The notes beneath the pieces were generated by a model, which was given only the letters and a program-made list of their open reading frames with translations, was not told the origin of the DNA and made no database searches. A DNA stretch of 28,755 nucleotides, from positions 1 to 28,755 of IMG/VR virus record IMGVR_UViG_3300032286_000567; one strand, written 5' to 3'. The DNA comes from a virus. Shown here one piece after another: positions 23,123 to 28,755 of the stretch. Each line of letters opens with the position of its first letter. Positions within the stretch are counted from its first letter, which is position 1. The translations under genes were made by a program, and so were the position numbers.

Positions 23123-23400
23123 ATTTAGCCACCTTAGAAGCAGAAGTTTTTCTTCTGGGTCATTGGAAAAATTATGATGAACTGGAGTCTAGTATATCTA
23201 TCGAAGAATTGCTTGCAACACTTAAAGCAATGCATGACAAAGAGGATAGGCAAAATAAATTTATGGCTGCACTCCAGGGAGTTGAACTTGAAGAAAAAGA
23301 AGAGCCTCAAATGGCTGACATCGCTGATCTTAAGGGCTGGAGAGCCAATAAAGAAGGCTTTGGAGTTGGTATGGGACTTGGTTATGTTGCGGAGGGCTAA
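22787..23400 (+). CDS. Tail assembly chaperone, -1 frameshifted long form
   Basis: After slippage at CCCAAAC (23083-23089), reading continues in the -1 frame from 23089 to the TAA at 23398-23400, giving about 204 aa. The junction reads ..LNDPNPSGGGSSWSELD.., a Gly/Ser-rich linker typical of the T part of G-T fusions. The extension (AEVFLLGHWKNYDELE..LLATLKAMHDKEDRQNKFMAAL..) is helical and acidic, as in phage GT proteins. The -1 frame is closed by TAA/TGA at 23077-23082, so the shift must occur between 23083 and 23122. The stop overlaps the tape measure ATG. Confidence 0.87.
23083..23133 (+). promoter_or_regulatory. Programmed -1 frameshift signal (slippery heptamer and stem-loop)
   Basis: C-CCA-AAC at 23083-23089 is a canonical X-XXY-YYZ heptamer in the zero frame. 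Five nucleotides later an outer 6-bp stem (23095-23100 with 23128-23133) encloses an inner perfect 6-bp stem (23103-23108 with 23119-23124) with a 10-nt loop. The zero-frame stop lies in the inner stem's 3' arm. Confidence 0.88.
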
Positions 23401-26400
23401 TGGCTAATAATATTAACTTTAATGTTAATGCTTATGCTAACTTTTCTCAGGTACAAACTGAGATTAGTAAGCTAAAGGCATCCATTGCAACATTACAAGC
23501 CCAACCACTTCTTGGTACATCTGGAAAACAAACAGCAGATGAAATTCAGGCAGTTCAAAAAAGATTCGATCAAATGGTCTTATCTACTCGTGCCTTTAAT
23601 ATGGAACTAGTAAAGTCCACAGACCACATTGATGAATTAGGATCAAGCATTGAAAGAGGAAAACTTGGTCTTCATCAATACTATGATCTTTGGAGAAATA
23701 GAAACGCTCAGGCAAAAAATCAATTAAATGACTTAGCAGATTCTCAAGCGAGAGTTGCTAAGTCATTTGTTATTCCAGATGCATTAAAAACGGGATATTC
23801 AAGAGTAATTACTAGCATCAATGCTGACCTTAAAACTTTAGGTGCAACTCAAGAAGCAATGAATATCAAAACAAAAGCTCTTAATTCTGTTATTCGTGGC
23901 ATGGGTACAGAACTTATTAATCTTGGTAAAAACACACAGTGGACGGGTCGTCAGCTAACAGTAGGTTTAACAGTTCCGATGGTTGCATTTGGTGCTCAAG
24001 CATCTAAGGTATTTCAAGATGTAGATAAAGAGTTAACTAGATTAGCAAAAGTTTATGGAACTGGTCTTACAATTACATCTCAACAAACTTTAGATACAAT
24101 TAGAAAACAAACTTTAGATTTAGCAAGAGAATTAGCTACTGCATACGGAGTAACCGCCCAACAAACCGCTGCAACAGCTGCAGATTTGGCTGCAACTGGC
24201 TTACAGGGTCAAGAACTTATAAAGTCTACCAAAGAAGTTTTGCGACTTTCAACTCTTGGCGAGGTAGATCAACAAACTGCAATCAAGGCAACTATTGCCT
24301 TGCAACAAACTTTTAAGCTTTCAGCAATGGATACCGCTAAGGCAGTAGACTTCCTTAACGCAGTGGAAAACCAAACAAGCACATCAATGGGCGATTTGGT
24401 AGAATCTTTGCCAAGAGCATCTAATGTTATTAAGCAACTTGGGGGAAGCTATAAAGATTTATCTGCTATGATGGTAGCTCTAAGAGAAGCGGGAGTTCCC
24501 GCAGCAGAAGGTGCTAACGCAATCAAGTCTGCAATGGCATCGCTTATTAATCCAAGCAGAAGAGCTACAGAGTCTTTTAGCGAGTTCGGTCTGAACCTTG
24601 AAGCAATTACAAAAAAGAATTCTGGCAATCTTTTGTTAATGATGAAAGATTTACAAGTTGCTTTAGACAGTATAGATCCGACAGACAAGGCAAGACTAAT
24701 TGAAAACATATTTGGAAAATTTCAGTTTGCGAAAATCACAGCACTTATCAATAATTTAGGAACTGCGGGAAGCCAAACCGAGCAAGTGTTTAAACTTTCT
24801 ATGGCTTCATCAACACAGTTAGCTGCTATAGCAGCAAAAGAACTTGAGAAACAAGCAAACAGCGTTTCTGGTAGATACAATAGAGCAATCCAAGAGTTTA
24901 GGTCGCAGTTATTGCCACTAGGTGAGCAATTTACCAAGTGGGCTACCAAAGCAATGAACATATTTTCTAAGCTGCTTGAGGTAGTAAATAAGTTCGGGGC
25001 TTTAAAAAATATTTTAGTTGGGGCACTTGGAGGGGCAGCCATAGTCGGTCCCGTACTTATGCTTAGCGGTTTGATGATTAACCTTGTTGGATCATTAGTT
25101 AAAGGTGCTAATTTCTTCAGAATGTGGAGACAAGGTTTTAAGGGAATTGGAACAGAGGCATCTGGCTTAAAGGGAGCATTCCAAGGTATTCAAAACTACT
25201 TTGAGATGATTGATACAAGTTCTTTGGCAGCATCTCATAATACAGATATGCTTGCACAAAATGCAACAAATGCTACTCAAGCATTTGCTATTCTAAATAG
25301 AGAAATTCAAAAACTTTCTGAAAACCTCCTTGACATTGCTGGTCATCCAATTACTCCATATATTCCTAACACTAAATATGCAACAATGTCTAAGGATGAA
25401 CTTACTGCCCTGCATTTATATGAAGCAGATTCAAAGCAACAAGGTGGAGAAAGACCCCATTACACATCTAAAGCAGAAGCATTAAAGCAGTATTATGCTA
25501 ATCCTTCTGCTACCCCCCAACTACAAGCAGTTGAGACTAGTTACATCACTAAGCATGGACCACAAGTGGGTGCAGAAAAGTTTAAGCAATACTTTGAAGA
25601 AGGTCAAATGTCACAATATGGCATGGTTCCTCAAGGTTCTGCAGCAGGTCTTTTGCAAAGAAGATACGGTCAAGAAAATGTTATTTATGGAAATGCGGGC
25701 GGTCCTTCAAGAGATGAAATTTTTGCCAGAGAAACTCAAAGACTTATCGACATTCATGATCAAATTATTCGTGGAAAAATTAAAGATGAAGAATTGGCGG
25801 GAGAAGAGTTAACAAGAATTCTTGGATTTACAAGTCAAAAGGGTCGTCAATTAACAGATGTTCAAATTGCGGAACTTGAAATGATCATTGACAAAGTTGT
25901 ATTTGAAGCATCACAGGTTAATAAATCCGTTGTAGATAATCTTGTTGCCCAAAAAACTCTTTTGTCTGGTTCCGAAACTGCCATTGACGAGTTAAATGCT
26001 CAAGTTAAAAGAATTATGACAAGTGGAGATTCACAATCTCGTGCTGGAAGAGTCTCTGTTGCATGGCAACAATTTGTTGATACATTGTCGGCAAACGCTG
26101 TTAGAGAAATTAACAATTATCGAGTTATGGTTACATCTCAGATTTCAGGTGCAGCGACACCACAAGCAGCACTCATGGCAGGAAGAAACCTTGAAGCTGA
26201 AATTGCACTTACCGCTTCAAGGCAAAGTAAATCATTTGCAGAGCAATTGGGTCCTGGAGAAACAATGGGGGCACAGAGATTAAAATCTACAATTGTAGGC
26301 TTCTCAGGACCAACTAAGAAATTACAATCGGGAGGCTCTGCCTGGGTCCCAGGAACAGGTGATGGAGATAAAGTACCAGCCATGTTGGAGCCTGGAGAAT

Positions 26401-28755
26401 TTGTTGTAAATAAAAAAGCTGCTAAACAATATGGCGGGCTTCTTCATGATATCAACTGGAATAGAGCACCAAGATTTTCTCGTGGCGAAAGTGATGTTCT
26501 TCGACCAGGAATGGGGTTACAAAAATCACACCTTATGTCTAGTAAAGTTGGACCAATGCTTATGCTTCCAAGAAATATTAATGTTGGTATGGAAGGTCCT
26601 GGAATTCCTGGTAGTATGCTTTCATCATCTTTCTCTGACCCAAGGTCTTATGCTCTACTTCATCAATTAGGTCTTAGAATGGGAATTCCAGAAAAAGAAA
26701 TCTTTAAAGATTTAATTTCTTTGCAAGAAGGCTTATTGTCATCAACTATATCTTCTGGATTTTATGGTCATGGCTCCTTTGAAGAAACTATTGGAGATAG
26801 ATTAATACCACAAACACTATACAGTGGTAAATTTGGAAGTATTTGGAAGCTTTTAGAGGGAGCATTGTCGGTAAGAAATCAAAGAGATATTGATCTTGCT
26901 ACACAATGGCATGAATCTGGAATGCTTAGTCCAGAAATGTTTGCAAAAATTGAAAAAGCACAAAGAGAATTAGATGCAGGAAAAAGTTTTGGGGGAACTG
27001 GAACATCAGTAATCACAAGAGCTTTAGAAGAACGAAAAATTCCAAGATCTATGGTGGCAACCAGTGGTGGTTTGGGAGCAAATGCTTGGCGAGACATGTC
27101 TCTTGCTATTCCAACACTTGCAGAAGTATTACAATACGGAAGGCAATCTGGAGGAAGTATTCCTGGATTTGTAAGTGGCGGTTCTGCCCTTGAGGATATT
27201 TGGGGCAAGGGTCAAAGAACATTTAGAGCAGCACAATGGCAGGGACCAAGACTACCCATTGATTATGGATTCCAAACAAGAACTCCAGAACTTAATCGTC
27301 ATCCATTTTTTGCAACTAGAGAAGAAGCAGAAGAATATGTAGCGACAGAAGTTGCAATGAAAAGTCTTTCTGGTACAGAAAAAAATGAACTAGCCTCTTT
27401 GCGTGAATTTGTAAATGATGAAACAAATCTGAATTATCTTGCTAGTGTTTGGCAACAAAATACATCAGGAATTAGAGGTAATCCAAAAAGATTAGAAACT
27501 TTATTATCTCATTTCATGCCAATCAAAGATGCAATGACTTTGAGAAGAAAAACAGTTCTTGGTGTTCCAGGAGAAATGCCAACAGAGCAACAAGTTTCAA
27601 TTTTGGATGCCCTTTCCTCTGGAGCTTATGAAAGTATTATTGGAAAAAAGATCAGTCTTACTGGAAATCCATCTGCTTACACAGAATGGGGATTTGACTG
27701 GCTGGCAGGTAAAGATTTTGAGGGTAATGCCCAACAACGAGAGTTTAGAGAAAACCAAGTAATAAAAGCTAAAGAAAAATTAGAAAGTGCAAAAAGACAA
27801 GTTGAAGCTTTAAATGATCCAAACCCTCAGATAGCTGCTATGTCTAAAAGGTATTTAGAAGATAGATTTACGGGCTGGCGCAGTGGGGTCCCATTTGAAG
27901 AAAATATAGCAACATACTTGAATATGCATGAAGATGCGATTGTAAGCGCACAAGCAGATCTTGCAAAGGCTAAGCCTATGGGCAGAGAACCAAGAGATGT
28001 TATGTTCCAAAGAACATTCAAGCCAGGAACACCAATGCTGGATATTTCCGCAGTCAACCCTAATGAAAAATATCGGGGCATTCCACTTATGGAAAGAGAA
28101 TGGATTACTGGTCCAGGAAATCCAATAATAGAATCTGTTTCTCAAGCATGGTTTCCACCAAATAAAATGCTTGGTGGTCAAAGAGCGTATCAACATGCAA
28201 TTGAAAATAACCTATTCCCATATGTATTAAATATGAAACAGCGTGGCGGTATTCAACATCTTGCACAAGGAACTAAAGATGATGAGTATAACCTACAAAC
28301 ATTGGCAAACACTTGGCAACAGGGTCCAAAAGGCATTAGAAATTATCCAGACAAACTAGAAGCATTATTACGTTTCTTTACTCCAATTAAACAAGCAATG
28401 ACCCTGAGAAGAAAGTCAATGCTGGGAGTTCCTGGAGAAATGCCAGATGCTCAACAAATTGCTATATTAAAAGCACTTGAATCTGGAAACTATGAATCAA
28501 TACTTGGAAGCAAGTTTACTTTAAATGGTAGACCATCTGCATATACTGAATGGGGACCAGAATGGTTAATGGCTCGTGAATTCCATGACCACCCGCTTAA
28601 AATGCGTCAAGCAGAGAATTCGGTGTCTAGTGCTCAATCAGAGATAGAAAACTTAGAGCGTTTTGTAGCGAATTTGCAAAGCCCAGATAAAGAAACAGCT
28701 AAGTTTGCTAGAGATCAACTTGTGTCAAGAAATTCTGTGTTTAAATCAGCCGAAG
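23400..28755 (+). CDS. Tail tape measure protein (3' end beyond the window)
   Basis: The ATG at 23400 overlaps the chaperone stop (TAATG), and the frame stays open to the window edge, giving at least 1785 residues. Residues 10-190 are helical. About 200-440 is the conserved phage tail tape measure core (..ATAYGVTAQQTAATAADLAATGLQGQ..LREAGVPAAEGANAIKSAMASL). A hydrophobic segment lies at about 528-565 (NILVGALGGAAIVGPVLMLSG). A GDGDKVPAMLEPGEFVVNKKA motif near 985-1005 is known from other tape measures. Beyond it, Gly-rich linkers (near 1250 and 1613) separate modules, including two diverged copies of a domain at 1342-1435 and 1630-1723 that resembles part of an ADP-ribosyltransferase. The long length implies a long tail. 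Confidence 0.95.
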   Translation, partial: MANNINFNVNAYANFSQVQTEISKLKASIATLQAQPLLGTSGKQTADEIQAVQKRFDQMVLSTRAFNMELVKSTDHIDELGSSIERGKLGLHQYYDLWRNRNAQAKNQLNDLADSQARVAKSFVIPDALKTGYSRVITSINADLKTLGATQEAMNIKTKALNSVIRGMGTELINLGKNTQWTGRQLTVGLTVPMVAFGAQASKVFQDVDKELTRLAKVYGTGLTITSQQTLDTIRKQTLDLARELATAYGVTAQQTAATAADLAATGLQGQELIKSTKEVLRLSTLGEVDQQTAIKATIALQQTFKLSAMDTAKAVDFLNAVENQTSTSMGDLVESLPRASNVIKQLGGSYKDLSAMMVALREAGVPAAEGANAIKSAMASLINPSRRATESFSEFGLNLEAITKKNSGNLLLMMKDLQVALDSIDPTDKARLIENIFGKFQFAKITALINNLGTAGSQTEQVFKLSMASSTQLAAIAAKELEKQANSVSGRYNRAIQEFRSQLLPLGEQFTKWATKAMNIFSKLLEVVNKFGALKNILVGALGGAAIVGPVLMLSGLMINLVGSLVKGANFFRMWRQGFKGIGTEASGLKGAFQGIQNYFEMIDTSSLAASHNTDMLAQNATNATQAFAILNREIQKLSENLLDIAGHPITPYIPNTKYATMSKDELTALHLYEADSKQQGGERPHYTSKAEALKQYYANPSATPQLQAVETSYITKHGPQVGAEKFKQYFEEGQMSQYGMVPQGSAAGLLQRRYGQENVIYGNAGGPSRDEIFARETQRLIDIHDQIIRGKIKDEELAGEELTRILGFTSQKGRQLTDVQIAELEMIIDKVVFEASQVNKSVVDNLVAQKTLLSGSETAIDELNAQVKRIMTSGDSQSRAGRVSVAWQQFVDTLSANAVREINNYRVMVTSQISGAATPQAALMAGRNLEAEIALTASRQSKSFAEQLGPGETMGAQRLKSTIVGFSGPTKKLQSGGSAWVPGTGDGDKVPAMLEPGEFVVNKKAAKQYGGLLHDINWNRAPRFSRGESDVLRPGMGLQKSHLMSSKVGPMLMLPRNINVGMEGPGIPGSMLSSSFSDPRSYALLHQLGLRMGIPEKEIFKDLISLQEGLLSSTISSGFYGHGSFEETIGDRLIPQTLYSGKFGSIWKLLEGALSVRNQRDIDLATQWHESGMLSPEMFAKIEKAQRELDAGKSFGGTGTSVITRALEERKIPRSMVATSGGLGANAWRDMSLAIPTLAEVLQYGRQSGGSIPGFVSGGSALEDIWGKGQRTFRAAQWQGPRLPIDYGFQTRTPELNRHPFFATREEAEEYVATEVAMKSLSGTEKNELASLREFVNDETNLNYLASVWQQNTSGIRGNPKRLETLLSHFMPIKDAMTLRRKTVLGVPGEMPTEQQVSILDALSSGAYESIIGKKISLTGNPSAYTEWGFDWLAGKDFEGNAQQREFRENQVIKAKEKLESAKRQVEALNDPNPQIAAMSKRYLEDRFTGWRSGVPFEENIATYLNMHEDAIVSAQADLAKAKPMGREPRDVMFQRTFKPGTPMLDISAVNPNEKYRGIPLMEREWITGPGNPIIESVSQAWFPPNKMLGGQRAYQHAIENNLFPYVLNMKQRGGIQHLAQGTKDDEYNLQTLANTWQQGPKGIRNYPDKLEALLRFFTPIKQAMTLRRKSMLGVPGEMPDAQQIAILKALESGNYESILGSKFTLNGRPSAYTEWGPEWLMAREFHDHPLKMRQAENSVSSAQSEIENLERFVANLQSPDKETAKFARDQLVSRNSVFKSAE
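27423..27704 (+). repeat. Tape measure module, copy 1
   Basis: Encodes residues 1342-1435. Aligned by eye without gaps to copy 2 (28287-28568), about 60 of 94 residues are identical. The best-kept blocks are AMTLRRK, LGVPGEMP and PSAYTEWG. The copies are 288 codons apart. Copy 1 continues through a coiled coil into a stretch with PGTPMLDIS and an ERE at 1565-1567. Confidence 0.85.
28287..28568 (+). repeat. Tape measure module, copy 2
   Basis: Encodes residues 1630-1723 and starts soon after the RGGIQHLAQG linker. It shares AMTLRRK, LGVPGEMP and PSAYTEWG with copy 1, while the DNA has diverged throughout (for example AGAAAAACA versus AGAAAGTCA), so the duplication is old. A charged coiled coil follows, as in copy 1, and the matching 3' part lies outside the window. 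Confidence 0.85.

Noticed and set aside
23174-23407. 77-codon plus-strand frame over the chaperone extension
   Set aside because: It lies in the +1 frame relative to the -1 extension, is rich in Leu/Lys by composition, and would replace a well-supported frameshift product.
25495-25812. 105-codon plus-strand frame inside the tape measure gene
   Set aside because: It is a shifted-frame shadow of the continuous 1785-codon tape measure frame and has no start signals.

Overview
This window is part of a tailed double-stranded DNA phage genome of siphovirus type. It is AT-rich and almost fully coding. Several features suit an actinobacterial host: start codons placed 7 nt after strong -10 boxes (leaderless transcripts), extended -10 promoters, a flavin-dependent thymidylate synthase (ThyX) and a cobalamin-dependent ribonucleotide reductase. 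The host assignment is an inference, because no host gene or tRNA is present.

Layout. Positions 1-525 hold the end of a rightward run of tiny genes closed by a hairpin terminator. Positions 617-2747 are a leftward operon of nine tightly overlapping small genes built around thyX. Five of the nine are too short, or in the wrong frame, to appear in a simple ORF list. The operon carries two pairs of tandem zinc-finger-like paralogues, plus two single-pass or double-pass membrane microproteins that overlap each end of thyX by 4 nt. Positions 2748-2896 hold two divergent promoters that share one -35 box. Rightward from there come a leaderless GT4-type glycosyltransferase (2897-3892) and a class II ribonucleotide reductase (3948-5876), followed by a strong terminator.

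From 5980 to the right edge everything is rightward virion structure. First come a small beta-rich protein, two related collagen/Ala-Ser-Asn-repeat fibre proteins and a protein with several LamG-like jelly rolls (5980-13716). Then follow a 112-aa protein of unknown role, portal, prohead protease fused to scaffold, major capsid protein, a HeH/SAP-like head protein, head-tail connector, head closure, a gp10-like neck protein, tail terminator, major tail protein, two tail assembly chaperone products linked by a -1 frameshift, and a very long tape measure gene that is cut by the window edge. No terminase, integrase or lysis gene is in view.

Regulation. The structural block is divided into units by a recurring TGGTATAAT-type promoter. 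Hairpin terminators sit directly after the two most abundant virion proteins (major capsid and major tail protein), each followed by a fresh promoter. Protein-level switches are also visible. A strong internal ribosome binding site should produce a free scaffold from inside the protease gene. A CCCAAAC slippery site with a two-tier stem-loop should produce the long chaperone.

The most unusual item is the distal part of the tape measure protein. It holds two diverged copies of a roughly 94-residue module. In the first copy this is followed by a Pro-Gly/E-x-E stretch, and the whole order resembles an ADP-ribosyltransferase (R, S-x-T, E-x-E). That reading is a hypothesis from motif order only.
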